A stretch of 64,000 nucleotides of DNA from Trichoderma breve (lineage: Eukaryota > Ascomycota > Sordariomycetes > Hypocreales > Hypocreaceae): positions 1,860,001-1,924,000 of the forward strand of contig NW_026611593.1 in assembly GCF_028502605.1 (NCBI RefSeq), read 5' to 3'. Under the pieces are notes generated by a model, which ran no database searches, was not told the DNA's origin, and saw nothing but the letters and a program-made list of their open reading frames with translations. The position numbers and the translations under genes are program-made. Below are positions 47,901-61,100 of this stretch, one piece after another (the first letter of the stretch is position 1; every line of letters starts with the position of its first letter).

Positions 47901-50023
47901 CAACTGATCCATGGCGGAGGTGAGGAGTGAGGTCGGGTGTCTCCTAGCGCCACAGTGCGGGTCGGTGCGACGACACGGTATCTGGGTAGCTCGAATTTTA
48001 ATTCTTGTCAGGTCGGTCGGTCAACAATGACAGAAGGCCATCCGGGTCAGAGCTGAGCAGGGCAGCAGAGCCAGAGCCAGAGCCAGAGCCAAAACAAGAG
48101 CAGCGGTCGGTGGTTAAAACGGCTATGGCGGGCGATTCGACTGGCTTTGCGGGCTGCCGAAGCCGTGACTCGCCCAGCAGAAGCGGCTCATCCGACGCCT
48201 TTTGCCGCTGATTTGATTTGGCCGCTGCACTGCGTCTGCGCTGCTTTTGCCTGACTGGAGCCGGACTGGCGCCCTGAGGCAGATGCAGGGCCAACAGGGA
48301 CGGCCTGACTGGACTGGGTAGCTCCAAGGTGGTGATGACCTTGACGCAAGTGCCCATGCCATGCCATGCCATGCCATGCCATACCATGCCTTACCATACC
48401 TTACCATACCTTACCATACCTTACCATGCCATACCAATGCGATTCATGACTGGGCGCCTTTTAGACTTCCCATCTTTTCCTTGTCATCACGCGTGCTGCC
48501 CAGCTCCATTTCCAGCTCCAGTTGCAGCTCCATCTTCCATCTGTGTCTCCTCTTCTCTTCCTTTTCCTCCCTTCTCTTTTTCCTTTCTTCTTTTTCTTTC
48601 CTCACCTCTCCGGCTCAGCTCGGCTCGGCTCAGCTCAGCTCACCTTTCCTGCTCTTGCTCTTGCCATTGCTTTCATTCTTGCTCTTGCTCCCGCTCTTGT
48701 TCTTGCTGCTGCTTCCAGCTCCCGCTCTTGCTCATTCTCAGGCCTGCATCTGGCCTGTCCTCTTTCTTGCCTGTGCTCTTGCCCTAGCTTATACGCTCCT
48801 GCTCTTTCTCCAGCTCCAGCTCCAGCTCTTACTTCCGGCTTCTGGCTCTCCTCCTTCCTCCGTCTGCTCCTGCTCTTCCGCGGGCGCTCCTCCCTCCGCT
48901 TTGCCTCCGCTTCGCCTCCAGCTCCCTTGCACCTTCTCTCGCCGACGCCCTCGCCCTTGACCTCAACGCTCGGCACATTCAAGGGCGCTTTCGTGTTCGT
49001 TTTCGCAGGTGCCCAACATTCGTCATACTCTTCCATCAGCATAGCCATCCATACTTGCCGCGTCTGGCGTTTCATCCAGAAGCTAGAAAAAGCCAGGCCG
49101 CGAGTTCCTGGTTGACAGAACATCCCGTCGTCTTCCGCCCACGCTCTGTGGAGGTGCAAAGCCCAACCGGATCCACTCGTGGCCCGCCGAAACAAGCGCA
49201 TTCTCAATAAGCCATACTTGAGAACCTTCCGCCCAGGTACTTATACATTGGACCCGGAACTGCGGAAGTCAACATACCTCACAAACCCAAAGGAAATTAT
49301 CATGAGGCCGAAGTAAAAACCTTTTCTAATACGCCTCTATCTCAAGTTTCCAGAGCTCCGTGAGAAAATTTTTACTAAATATGCTTTGTTCAAGGACTCT
49401 GATTTCTTGAATACGCATATTCGCGAGAAGATTTCCATATTCCCTAGGCATATATATATCCTGGAATCTTCCTCTTCAAGGACACTTATAACGTCTTCAT
49501 CGATTTTCTGCGTTATCAATTTTCTGCGTTCTGTCCTCCTTCTCCAAAAAGAAAAAAAAAAGCGCTAAAAAAAACCTTGCTTTGTCTCGTATCAAGAATT
49601 CCCAAGTGTCTATCCGGGAGATCCTGCCTGAGTTTGGATGGGTCTTTACCTCCGTCTTCTTCAAGAAATATTCATGAGATTCTCAATCCGCCGTTCTAAA
49701 CACAGACCCTGGATCCGTCCCTCTGGCTGAGAGACCACCACGGTAAAGATCCTGGACATACTTTTCACACTTACAAACTTATATACGAACGAATTCTCTT
49801 CGTATACGCCATATATCTAACCTTACTTTGGACAAGTCCACTTGCAGCGAAGTTATACCTTGGATATACCTTTACCGTTACTGGATCCACTTCTTCAAAC
49901 AACCTCCGTCTCTACCGTCAGTGTTATTGCTTATTCTGGATATCAGAAACTTGAATCGTCTTGACCAATATCTATACTCCACCTCCAACAGAGAGCTCAG
50001 GGTCTCTGAGAGTCGATAGCTGG
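44931..50023. other. Intergenic region between APC2 and the RING-finger gene
   Basis: About 5.1 kb without a gene I can support. From 48050 to 48950 it is dominated by simple repeats and CT-rich sequence: CCAGAG-type hexamers near 48067-48090, a pentamer/decamer satellite (48355-48437) and GGCTC/AGCTC repeats (48611-48640). A stretch at 49116-49319 stays open for 67 codons and looks coding-like but lacks a start. The last 500 bp are A+T-richer and should contain the RING gene leader. Confidence 0.55.
48355..48437. repeat. CATGC / TTACCATACC tandem satellite
   Basis: Four to five CATGC pentamers pass into several TTACCATACC decamers and back to CATGC-type units. All units are related by a C/T change within a five-base period. 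The tract is non-coding and a likely variable-number locus. Confidence 0.9.
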
Positions 50024-52116
50024 ATGAGCTTGACCTACCCACCCCCTGCTGATCCTGAAAGCTACAGGTTGGCCCCAAGCTGGATACAGCTTGTGGTTGA
50101 ACCAATGGAACCTCATACCTTTGCGCCGACACCTCATCCTGATCAATATCTTTATGGGACAGCACCTGAATGGAGACGCGAACTTGGTCATCATCATCCG
50201 CCAGTACATCCACCATGGACACCAAACCAAGCTCCGGTCCCCCATATGTACGGGATGCACAGACCGTTCGCCGTGGGCTTCGACTCACAACTTCAAATGG
50301 GCCCGCCTGGCGGGCTTCCGGTGCCCGGTACAGCGCCTCGATCCTATCAGTCGTACTCTCATCCTATGTCGATACCACATCCTCGACCATGGTCTGAGGG
50401 TTTCTCGCCGATGCCGATTCCGCCTCCTGTTCCACCAAACCCTCTTGCTATGCAATATGCCCAACCCAGCTTGTATCCCAGGCAGACGTTGGAAAATGAG
50501 CTGGGTCAGGGGCAGAGTGGCGTAGCCCTGGAATCAGATGTACAGCCACATATGGTCTATACACCACATCATCCAGTCCCTCCCATGAACCAATTTCCTG
50601 GATCCTTATCCACGCCTATGCAGACCAGTCCCACTCCTCTACCACCGGCCCGCCGGTCCAACTTTCACTCTGTGTCTGGAATCCCTCCACGAGTCTCGCG
50701 CGCTCCCCCCTCCCTCCGTAAGTGGCTCGCATTCTAAGTTTCTTCCATTTTTCCTTTTCTCTGAAAAGTTCTCAACAAATATATGACATATTTGCCTTTC
50801 TTTACTAGTATATTAACCAACGTACAGATGGCCCTCCGCCCTATTATATCGATCCTTCTGGGCCCCCACCACACGCGCATCGCAGATCGGGCCATTCCAG
50901 GGCACGCCGGTCTGTAAATAGCCGTTCGACAGCTGCAGATATGAATAGGGATATAGAGGAGAATGGGACACATGATGCCAGTGGCTCTAGATTGGACCGA
51001 GACCGAGTAATAAACCAGTTGCAGGGCGCTGCGGGAACTGCCAACGGGGCCACGACTGAGCAGAGAGCTCATACCTTGGCGGAAAAGATGACAGTGAAAT
51101 CTTCGCGTTCTCTTTTGCAGAAAGTCGAGATTCAAGAATTGCCAGAGAATGAGAGAAGTATGCACTGCAGACTCCTGTGATCTCAGCAGATGGAGAGCTA
51201 ACCTGGCGTATAGCTTGTGTTATTTGCTACAATGACTACGGCGCAAAAACTCCCGAGGGAATTAACGAGGAACCTCTGCGGCTGCCAAAATGCAAACACG
51301 TCTTTGGGAACCACTGCCTCGCAAGGTGGTTTGAGGATTCCGATAGCTGTCCATACTGTCGTGACAAGCTAGAGCTGCCGCCCAAGCATTCGGAGCGCGT
51401 CGTCAATCAGTTTTTTACGGCTATGATGACTGCTCGTCATCAGCTTCCTCCTGGGTTAGCCGTCCATTTGTCCTTCCAGTCCCCTCTGCCCGCCCCCGCC
51501 CCCACCCCCCTTTTTTTTCTCATTGAGCTCGCACACACACACACTCTCTCTCTCTCTTATATGAACAGAACGTCGGCTAATCGTATACTGTAGAGCAACG
51601 GAAGAGATGTATCTGAGGCTCATGTCCAACCTTGTATCTGCTGAGGGGCTTGGTGGAAGTCAAGAGCTTGCTATGGAAAGGCGTCCGTTTCATGCCACTG
51701 GGGACTCAGATTCATCTTCTTATGACGGCGAAACTGCGTCATCGGCCTCGTCGAGGGCAACGACTGCAACCTCTCCGATTCGGAATGCCCAAAGAGATAA
51801 CGCAAGAAATTCTCAGTGGCTGCCTCGAGCGCCCCAACTACGAGGCGCACATCCTCCTATGAGCCAGGAGAGGGAAGTTCCTCGGCATCGGAGGTATCGA
51901 CCATCACGTGGTAATGCTTGGGCGGTGACAGCCAATGCAGACAGTGATCTATTGGAGCCAACTCTTTCACCTTTACAGGCCCAACAACCAGATGACTCGG
52001 CCTCATCAAGTTCGACGATGCCCACTGACAATGGTGAAAGCACGGCAGATACCCAAACTCAGCCAACAAATATTTCGGTGGCGCCCGCAGTACAGAACAG
52101 GATCCGACCATGGTGA
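50024..52116 (+). CDS. RING-finger protein, probable E3 ubiquitin ligase
   Basis: Four exons fit exactly: 50024-50717, 50828-51157, 51214-51454 and 51594-52116 (1788 nt, 595 aa). All introns are GT-AG; the third uses donor GTTAGC, branch GGCTAATC and acceptor TGTAG. The N-terminal 230 residues are Pro/His/Met-rich and disordered. The RING lies at residues 343-390: C343-x2-C346, C368-K-H370, C376, C387-x2-C390. The usual fifth ligand position is Gly (VFGNHC), with His375 next to Cys376. The C-terminal 170 residues are Ser/Thr-rich and disordered. RING proteins of this kind recruit an E2 and ubiquitinate substrates; the substrate here is unknown. The start is the first ATG after an in-frame stop, and an extra 5' exon cannot be excluded. 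Confidence 0.82.
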
Positions 52117-53889
52117 GGAGATGGATGAGGAGTCGGCACGATTGAGAGCGCAATTGTGGAAGCGGCTGGTTGGCTCCTAACTTGATGAGATAACCTTGTG
52201 TCCATTGGTCACAGCGTTCTCCTTCTTTATTTCCCCCGGATTTCTCGTTTCTTATCGCTCGCTCTTGTCCCTGGGGCTTTGACTTTGTTTCGATACCGAT
52301 GTTAAGCGTTTACTGCATACGAGTGTGAGCTGTGTCTATTGTACATAGAGGAGGATATATCTTTTGTATATGGAGTTTAGGCGTGTAGGTTAGTGAGGAG
52401 TAAGTGAGCATAGCGAGTGAATTCTAGCGAATGAGAAGCCATAGTCATTATACCTTACTGGAGCAAACGTGAGAATCACCATGCTCATTCACAGGACCGA
52501 CAGAAAAGATGGCGCTGGTATGGAGTATGAGGGCGCAATTTAACATTCAGTGTTACCTATTTGGGGGTATTGCCTATTTGGGCATCTTCTGCTTTATTAG
52601 CGTAGACCAGTCTGGCATTCTGATTCGAGCTGAGCTGAGCTGAGCTCAACTAAAGTTTCTACAGTACAGCACAGAGGGGGAAGCGGAGCCGGAGGACGAC
52701 CAACTCTTGCTGAATGCCGGTCGATGGGACAACTGCGACCGACGGCAGGATGGTTAAGACTTGGGGACGCCACGGTGGCATTGCATATGGAGCTTAGGAT
52801 AGAGGTCTTTATTGCAAATCGAAGCCCGTTATCGGCTCATCAAGACTCGACGTCAGCCTTTCATCATTTTCTTCCTTTTTTTTTTGGAGTATTATCTAGC
52901 TAGCAGGATAAGTGAGAGTTCGTGTTATCTGCGATAACAAGCCACAGTTAGCAGGGAGTTTATTGCCGGAGAAGCTTCGGTGGTGTGTGGAGAGCTCTCA
53001 CCCCTTGTAGTATTACTAGCTATGTATGTCGGTCTTGTACGGAGAAACGAACCGAGACTACGAGCTTCTTGGTCAAACAAGTGTTTACCCATCAGCATTA
53101 CTTTAGCTTACTCCTGATACGACAATACACTCCTCGCTTGTGTCGCATAAATGTAGTAAGTCTTCCGGACAAGAAACTCGGACGCGCGGAAGTCCTAGAA
53201 TCCCGGTCGTGAAAAAGCGGTTCCCGGCTAAGTCGCTATTAGTTGGGGGAAAGGATGAGTTTCAACATTTTGGGTTGCGAACTCCGTTGGGGCTGGGGAA
53301 CGGCATTCGTGGCAATCGTTTTCCTGCCTGGGCTAATAGAGAGCGAGTGAGAGGAGGGGTCATTAATGGAATCAATGTAAATAGTAGTCGTTATTTTTGG
53401 ATTCCCCTTTTCTTTGCTTTGAGTTTATTTCATTTGACGTTTATTCCTTATCCTTCCCACATTCAAACTCTAAGACTCTATCTTCATTTTAAAGATAGAA
53501 AAAAGGGTCCCAAAGCCATTTTATGTATCGGAAACACAGGGTAAATTGAGCAAGCCTCTATCAATCGCGGACTTTTCGGTGGACGGGTCTGAATACGGTA
53601 ATCTGATCTACTGAATTGTGGTCTGAACTATAAGACGATTCTGGAACGCATCTCTCTCGTATCCCTCTCGTTGTTATTTCCGTCAAACTTTATATTTGCC
53701 TCTTTTTCTAGAGTCTTCCCCGCGTTTGCGGTTGCGACTCTGTGTTGGTTTCTATAAAGCCTTGGTACGGTGACGACACACCATTTTCCTTTTAGGTGCC
53801 GTGGCACCAACTTCCAACGATCGGCTGGCGTCCCAACAGACAACACACACACACACACATAAACAGGGCGTGACCGAGCCTCTGCAGCC
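52117..53889. other. Intergenic region between the RING-finger and P450 genes
   Basis: About 1.8 kb. It should contain the RING gene 3' UTR and the P450 promoter and leader. A CA dinucleotide run lies at about 53843-53861, roughly 30 bp before the P450 start. The ORF at 53140-53544 has no ATG start or domain. No gene was seen. Confidence 0.55.
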
Positions 53890-55602
53890 ATGGCGCTCAA
53901 GGTGATGCTGGCCACGGCCCTCCTCGGCGGCGCGGGATGGACGTATTTGGGCCAGGATGCGTGGTCTCGGGCGTCGTTTGTCCAGGCGGCGGCGGTTCTG
54001 CTGCTGGCGCAGGTGTTTGTGTATCACGGCATCTGGTCGCTGTTTGTGTATCCCTTCTGGTTCTCGCCGCTGCGGCATCTTCCCACAGCGTCCGGCGGCC
54101 ACTGGCTGTTAGGCCACGGAAAGAAGATCTTGGCCGCTAAGCCTGCGGTGTTGTTTAGAGAGTGGTAGGTTTCATATGTGATCCATATACTGCTTAGCAA
54201 TTGATAGCGACTGACTGGCTAACACAGGGCTTTGAATATCCCCAACGATGGGCTCATCCGCTACTACTGGCTCCTCAACCGCGAGCGTCTACTCATCACC
54301 TCTCCGAAGGCCTTGGCCGAGGTACTCGTAACAAACAATTACGCTTTCCAGAAACCCGAGAATGTCAGGTCCATGCTCGGCCGCGTTCTGGGCTATGGCG
54401 TGCTGTTGGCCGAGGGAGACGAGCACAAGCGCCAGCGTCGCAACTTGATGCCGGCCTTTGCGTTCCGACACATTAAGGATCTGTATCCTGTCTTCTGGGG
54501 CAAGGCGCGCGAGGTGGTCCAGGCCATGACGACTGAATGCGGCAAGCTCGGCGAGGCAGAGTTCGAGGCCGGCGAGTGGGCGTCCAGAGTCACCCTCGAC
54601 ATCATTGGCGTCGCCGGCCTCGGCAGAGACTTTCACGCGATCCAGGATGACAACAGCGACATTGTCCAGACGTACAAGTTTCTGTTCAAGCCCAGGCCGC
54701 CGGCGAAGTTCCTGGTGTTCCTGGCAACTCTGGTGCCCACATGGCTGCTTCAACGCCTACCTCTGGAGCGAAACAGGGCTATTGATGGGGCAGCCCAAAA
54801 GATCAAGTCCGTGTGCCGGGATCTCATCCGAGAGAAGAGAGAAAAGATGATGGCCCACAAGGGCCGCACAGATGTGGACATTCTCTCCGTGGCGATTGAG
54901 AGCGGGCAATTCACCGACGAAAACCTGGTCGACCAGCTCATGACGTTCCTGGCCGCCGGTCATGAGACGACGTCGACGGCGCTGACATGGGCCATTTATG
55001 AGCTCGCCCGCTCGCCCGAGATGCAGACGCGGCTGCGCAACGAGATTCGCGAGAAGCTGCCTTCTACGGACGATGCCGACGCCAAGATTACGAGCCTGGA
55101 CATTGATCACATGCCGTACCTCAACGCGGTGTGCAATGAGTCGTTACGATTCTTCAGCCCTGTTCCCATGACCATTCGCGAGGCTACTCACGATACTACC
55201 ATTCAGGGCGTGCCCGTCAAGAAGGGCACTCGCTTGACCATCTCGCCCTTTGCGGTCAACGTCGATCCGAAGCTCTGGGGAGGGGATGCTTCTCAGTTCA
55301 ACCCGGACCGGTGGATTTCCGCTGAGGGAGTTTCTGACGAGAGCAACAAGAGAGCGGCGAGCGGTGGTGCTGAGAGTAACTATGCGTTCCTGTCGTTCCT
55401 TCACGGACCGCGTAGTTGTATTGGCATGGGGTTCGCCAAGGGGGAGTTTGCGTGTTTGTTGGCGGCTTGGATTGGTAGATTTGAATTTGAGCTGGTGAAT
55501 AAAGAGGAGATGGATTTGGATAAGATTGATATTAGGGGCGGAGTGACGGCGAAGCCGGCGAATGGGTTGTATGTGAAGGCTAAGGTGGTGCCTGGATACT
55601 GA
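53890..55602 (+). CDS. Cytochrome P450 monooxygenase
   Basis: Haem-thiolate monooxygenase, probably anchored in the ER membrane. Two exons (53890-54164 and 54228-55602) with a 63-nt GTAGGT...CACAG intron give 549 aa. Two hydrophobic helices lie within the first 65 residues, followed by a Pro-containing hinge. The I-helix oxygen-binding motif AGHETTS starts at residue 335, the ExxR pair is E396/R399 (ESLR), and the haem-binding loop FLHGPRSCIG has the axial Cys489. A PERF-like FNPDRW precedes the haem loop. All essential residues are present and the length is normal for microsomal fungal P450s. The CYP family and substrate cannot be assigned from motifs. No neighbouring gene suggests a pathway. 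Confidence 0.95.
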
Positions 55603-58168
55603 GCAACTTGAAGAATGGAGGCAAGTAAGAGGAGGGTTATATATAAGAATCGGGACTAATGAGCGTTTGGGATTGACATTGGAACATGGTCCTTGCAAGA
55701 GGAGGAACCGACACTAAGCTGTGAAGTGGAAGAAGACTCATTCTTGGTAATGAGGGCGTAAGACTGAAGTTAGGGGGAGCAGCAGCCCTTTATATAGGTG
55801 TTTGGTAGACGGATTAAGACACTCCTCACTCTGTTGGGTAGTTAGGTTTTCAGTAGGTGGATTTCATACTTTTATACCTTGAAATAATCTGCCCGAGCTA
55901 TTCAAATGATTCGTTAACGGTACAACTGAGTCGTCATCTCAACGCCACTTTAAGTAATCATGAAACATGAGCAACAACTCAAGAGGAGTCGTGAGCATAG
56001 AGTTTTGGACCCTGAATTAATGATTTGATGGCCAGCCACAGTCCACAAATACAAAAACCATATAGTAGCCACATCAAGGTACGGAGCACATGTAGCTAAT
56101 AGCTTCACAAAGCCTCCCGTGGAGCATAAGGCGCCCAGCGAAACACTATCTGTCTAATAATTAATCTTATCTCATCTGATTAGATAGTTATGTGGATTTA
56201 TATTGCTGAGACTCAAATAGTCATTTTATCAGGCCCTCCACTCGGATTTACCAGCCAGATTACCCCATACTGTGAGAATGATAAGAAAGATATGTACTCT
56301 GTATGTACCCTTTCGAGGATCGACATCCTTACCTTAGGTACGTTAGGTTAGGTAGATCTTGATGGCGTGCATGTTGCAAGACACGCGAGTGTCCGTCATA
56401 CTGAATTTGGCCTCGATGCTCAGGCATGCATACATGAAGAAAAGGCGTCATCTTTTTCCTAACTGCAGGCCCTTATTTGCTGGCATGTGTGTGTGTGTTT
56501 CTGGGCTCTTGCGTGTAAGCGAATGAGTTGTGAGAGTGTGAGTGGGTTCTGCTGTAAGTGCTTGTCCTCGCACCTCGGTAGCACGTTTGCTCGTTTTGGC
56601 CTGAGACAAGGCCTCGAGATGATGGGCGATGGGTGAGACGGAGCCCAGCTCGACAAAAATGGCATGATACCTATCTATCCATGTTATGCGACTGCCATCA
56701 AAACGTCGATTATTATCGCTTATTTGGGCGACGATGACATGGCCATGCCCTGCAGGGTAAGTCCGTCAACGCGCGCGTGTGCGTGCACCCTCCCGATGCT
56801 TGTCGCCCTTTTTTTGTCACCCTGTTTTGGGATCTGTGAAAGATGCAGAGCGAGGTGGTACTGCGGTGGTTAGTGCCAACTGGCAGAAAAGCGGGGGTTT
56901 TCGGCGAGCAAAGTCGGGTAGCGGTCAAGTATCAGATAAACGATTCTGATGTGGTCAGACAGAGTGAGACAAAATGTCGCCCAACTGTGTGTGTCTCTCT
57001 TTGCAGCGTCGGAGGGGGGGTCGAAACGGGCGGCTGGAGGGCGTTTGATTGGTTGAGAGGTGAATGGACAGGACTGGACAAGACAAGTACCCGCTAAGGC
57101 AGCAGAATGTATCCGCCGATGCATGTGGGAGGGACTGATTCGATGTGAGGGTGAGTGAATGGGTGTTTAGGCATGTCTCACTTGGGAGCTGTTGGGAGAG
57201 GGGGAGGGAACATCGTGTTGCCATCGGTTCAGCACTAACAAACAAGGCCGTTGATAGAGAGCAATATGTACCTAGTAGCTATCACAAGCTGGAGCTAAAG
57301 CAACTCGAGAGCATGAGCATTGACACGCTTGTTATGAGCGGCCCCACAAGACGTAATGTTAGGGAAATCCCGTTATGATGAAAGTCAATTGTACGGAATA
57401 CCGGCTATAGAATTACAGAATGCACATGGACATTATCGACTACCTAGGTAGGTACATGTTAATGCTATCAATGTATACTCGAAATTTTCACTCGGTGTGC
57501 ACCCGTTTGCTGCCTTTACCTGGCTGCCAAGGTTATACGAAGAAATTCATGGACATCAATCGCGTTCCACAAGCACCCTTGCACAACATGAAGCAATCAG
57601 TTTCGTTTCCCTCTCCCTTGGTACAGTAGAAATCGACAAAGACAGTGCATATAGATACAACAGTTGGACAAGAACTCGCCGTACACGCTCGCCTGAAACA
57701 GCACCGGAAACTACCCCAGCTCGTTTGCATCTTGTGTCTTGCCGCCAGATCTCGATAGTATCGTATCGCCAACGCTGAACGCTGCCCCCTTTTTTATGTC
57801 TGGTCCAGCTCTTGTGATCGTTCGCTGGCCAGCTGAACTCGCCGCTAAGGCCCATGGCGCCGCAGCCTGATTGGCCCTCCCGCAGCCACAGCGACCGGGC
57901 TGGCCACCATCTTCAGGCCCCGGGACGCCTGAATTGTCAAATTGTTCGTCGCCCCAGCCACCGCCTGTCCACGGAGCGGGTCGGGTCGACTGGGGGTTGG
58001 AGCGAGGGTTTGGCGTCGTGCTAGTTCTAGTTGCATCAGCTCTGCTCTTCCTGGAAACCAAAACAAAAAAACAATCCATCCTTCACAAGCAGCACGATCC
58101 AAAGGAAATTCCCATCGTGTTACTGGCAGAGTGAGTGGCCAGCCGCCAAGCTAGGTCAGGTCCCCACG
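55603..58168. other. Intergenic region between P450 and the involucrin-repeat-like gene
   Basis: About 2.6 kb. The left part is A+T-rich and should include the P450 3' UTR; a short TTAGG-like run lies near 56336-56355. The right 300 bp should be the leader of the next gene. No ORF with a recognisable domain was found. Confidence 0.55.
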
Positions 58169-61100
58169 ATGCCTCATCCCCGCCGCCGGAGCCCGGAGAG
58201 CTCCAGGAGGCGGAGGCGCGAGAAGCGACTGTCGCGCGAGGAGAAGGATAGCCTGTACTCGTCCCCTAACAGCATCACGCCTCAGCAGATGCCGGGCAGC
58301 TACAGCGCCGACAGCCCACAGCAGCAGCAGCAGCCGTATCAACCTCCTCCGCCTCAATCCCAATTTCAACCTCAATTTCAACAACCACAACATCAACAGC
58401 CTCCGCTGCCGCTGCAGCAACAGGCTTTCCCCTCACCGCCGCAGCAGCAGTATCCCTATCCGCAGCACTACCAACAGATGTCGCTGCCAATGCCGCAGCA
58501 CCACACGCCGTCGCAGGATGCGGCCCAGCCTCGGTCCCGGGCCTCGTCGGGCTCGCTGTCCTCGTCGCCATCCTCCTCATCCTCCTCATATACGGAAATC
58601 TCTCGAGTATATCCCGCCTCTCGCTTTGGAAACTTCATCAGCACATTTGTCAAGGCCCCGTCAGAAGTGCGCCGGAAGCATCGCCGCAGGGGCAGCGGCA
58701 CCAAGAAGCGCCGCGGCGTTTTCTTTGGCGGCGGCAGCAACTCGTCTCACTCGTCAATCAATTCCGACATGGCATACGGCACCGGTTTCGTCAAGAAGGA
58801 AAAGGATCGGTCCACGCGCTACAGCAGCTCCGTTGCGGGCTCCGCCGTATCGGGCTCTCGACAACAGCAGCAACAGCAATATCCCCCAGCCGCCGCCACC
58901 AGGCCATCCCCTAAACTACTTAATGAGGGGAAGCGTAATAAGACGGATGAAGAGATTCTTGCCATTGGACGTCAGCTGTCAGATCTGGCCCGGAGGTCCA
59001 ACGAGGAGGACTTACGCGCCGTGGGAAAGACCCGGCCGTCCGGACTAGCATCCACTGCCGCCGCCATCAGTGCACTGCGAAAGAGCAGAAAGGAAGCCAA
59101 AAAACGAGGCCTTGCTGGCTCCAAGAAACACCGCGCATCATCTTCTGATGAATCGGACTGGGAGTCGGCCTCCGACGATGACGGCGATTCTTCCGAGAGC
59201 TCCTCAAGCGATGACAGCACGTCTGCTCTGGCCTACGGCGGTGATTCCTCCCGCTCCAATGTCGCACTGTCCGGGTTGATGGGGGCCGCCGCCGGAGCCG
59301 CCACCGGAGCCGTAGCCTCTTCCGTTGCCAGCTCCAAACCTACGTATCATAGCAGGAAGAGTTCTGTTGTGGATCCACGCCTCTTCGGTCCGGTCAACTC
59401 ATTGCGTGGGCTGGTTCACACCCCCTGCGGGTTTGGAGATGAACAGCCGCCTCCGGCTTCGATGAGCTCAAATCGTTACGACAATGACAGACCGGCCACT
59501 GGTGAATCGCAGGCCGATTCCACCCACCGCCCAGGACCCATCCCCCTCCAGCAGCCAATCCCCATGGTGCCCGTCTCGAACAAGGTCTTTGAGGCCGGCA
59601 GGCGAGACTCTCGAAACAGCTACCGCCGTCAGCTCTCTAATAGTGGGAGCCTTGACCCTACCCTGAGCGGAGGTGTTGCGGCTGCAGCAGCCGCAGCAGC
59701 AGCTGCCATGGCGGATCAAAGAGGGCCTTGGACGGAAGACCGTATTTATCGTGATAATGTAAAACTCACTCGTCCGGATCCAGAGGAAGATTATTTTCAG
59801 CGGGACCAGGCACCCTTTGAAGAACTGGAGCGCCGGAGGGCCAATCCGGAGGTATACTATAACCGCCGAAACGATAATGACTCCCCTCGACTAGAATCCG
59901 ACCGCCAAATGCCCGACTATGGCAAGGACTCGTCTAACTTGCCTAGAGATAGCAGGTCCTGGATGGAACTTCATCCAGAAGAGCGCAAGGAGACCCTGAA
60001 ATACCAGACTACCTACGATGCTCATATGAGAGATACGGAGAGGCAGCTACGCGAGGATAAACTCCGCGATGCCCAGAGGCAACAGCAGCAACAGCAGCAA
60101 CAGCAGCAACCCCCGCAACCCGCTCGTGCGATAAAGGCAGGTGACCGGAATATTGAGACGACTGCCCAGCCCGTTCCAAAGCCCCTTGTTGACCCTTTTC
60201 AATACCAGGTTGCCAATGATGCCTTCAACACTCCCCAGTTCAACACACCCCGCCGGGAACGAACACCCGAAATCGTCACCGTCAATCGTGTTCCCAATTT
60301 TGCCGACCCTTCGCCTGCTCCTGCCTCTGCACCCCCTCCACCTCAAATGCCATTGCGACCGCAGAGCAATGCGGACATCAGGCTCAGTCGAAAGGACTCG
60401 TATGAGATTGAGAGAGCAGCTGAAGAGAGGAGAAGGGGAGGTGAGAGTGAGTCTCGGAGCAGAGACCCTCGGGGTGGGTACGAATACGAACAGGAGGAAA
60501 AGGACGCTCGGTCTATCCTGGATGAGGCCAAGCATTCGACGATCCCGGTCGCTGCCGTTGCCATCGCCTCCGCTATTGCTGTCGAGGAAGAGCGGTCGCG
60601 AGAGCGTAAACGCCGCGAATACTCGGATGATGGTTCTCGAGATCGAAGCAGGCCAGAAAAGGACTCTGTCCAGGAGGATGCAGACAGATATTATCGTGAG
60701 TCTGTGATTGCGCGAAAGATTGCGTCCGATGAGATTCGGTCTCGCAGCCACTCCCCTGATGAATCCGTGGTGGACAAATGGGAGAAGCCGTCGGCCGAAG
60801 AATCATTTTCCATCGTCGCACCTCCCAGCATGGAAGATAGGGAGCATGACGATGACGAGAACCCTTACGCGCCTCCCAATGCCGATGTCAGGATTGACAA
60901 TGAGATTTTCCCACACGAAACTGACCGGTTCCGAGCCACCAATGGGGCTGATGCCTCGAGATTCAAGTCTCGGGACGCTTCGTGCGAGCGTGAACGCCCC
61001 TTGCTGAACATTGTTCGTCCCACTCCGGTGCCTAGCCCTGATTCCACATCTGTAGGGCTGAAGCAACCAGCGGAGGTGCCTGCATCTCGAGAGATTGAAA

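Noticed and set aside
48361..48960. 199-codon plus-strand ORF through the CT-rich region
   Set aside because: The translation is a product of satellite and CTCTTG/CTCC repeats, with no conserved domain.
53140..53544. 134-codon plus-strand ORF before the P450 gene
   Set aside because: No ATG start, no recognised motif, and composition like the surrounding spacer.
56336..56356. TTAGG-like repeat suggesting an interstitial telomere
   Set aside because: Only two to three imperfect units, and the unit is not the TTAGGG expected for this group.
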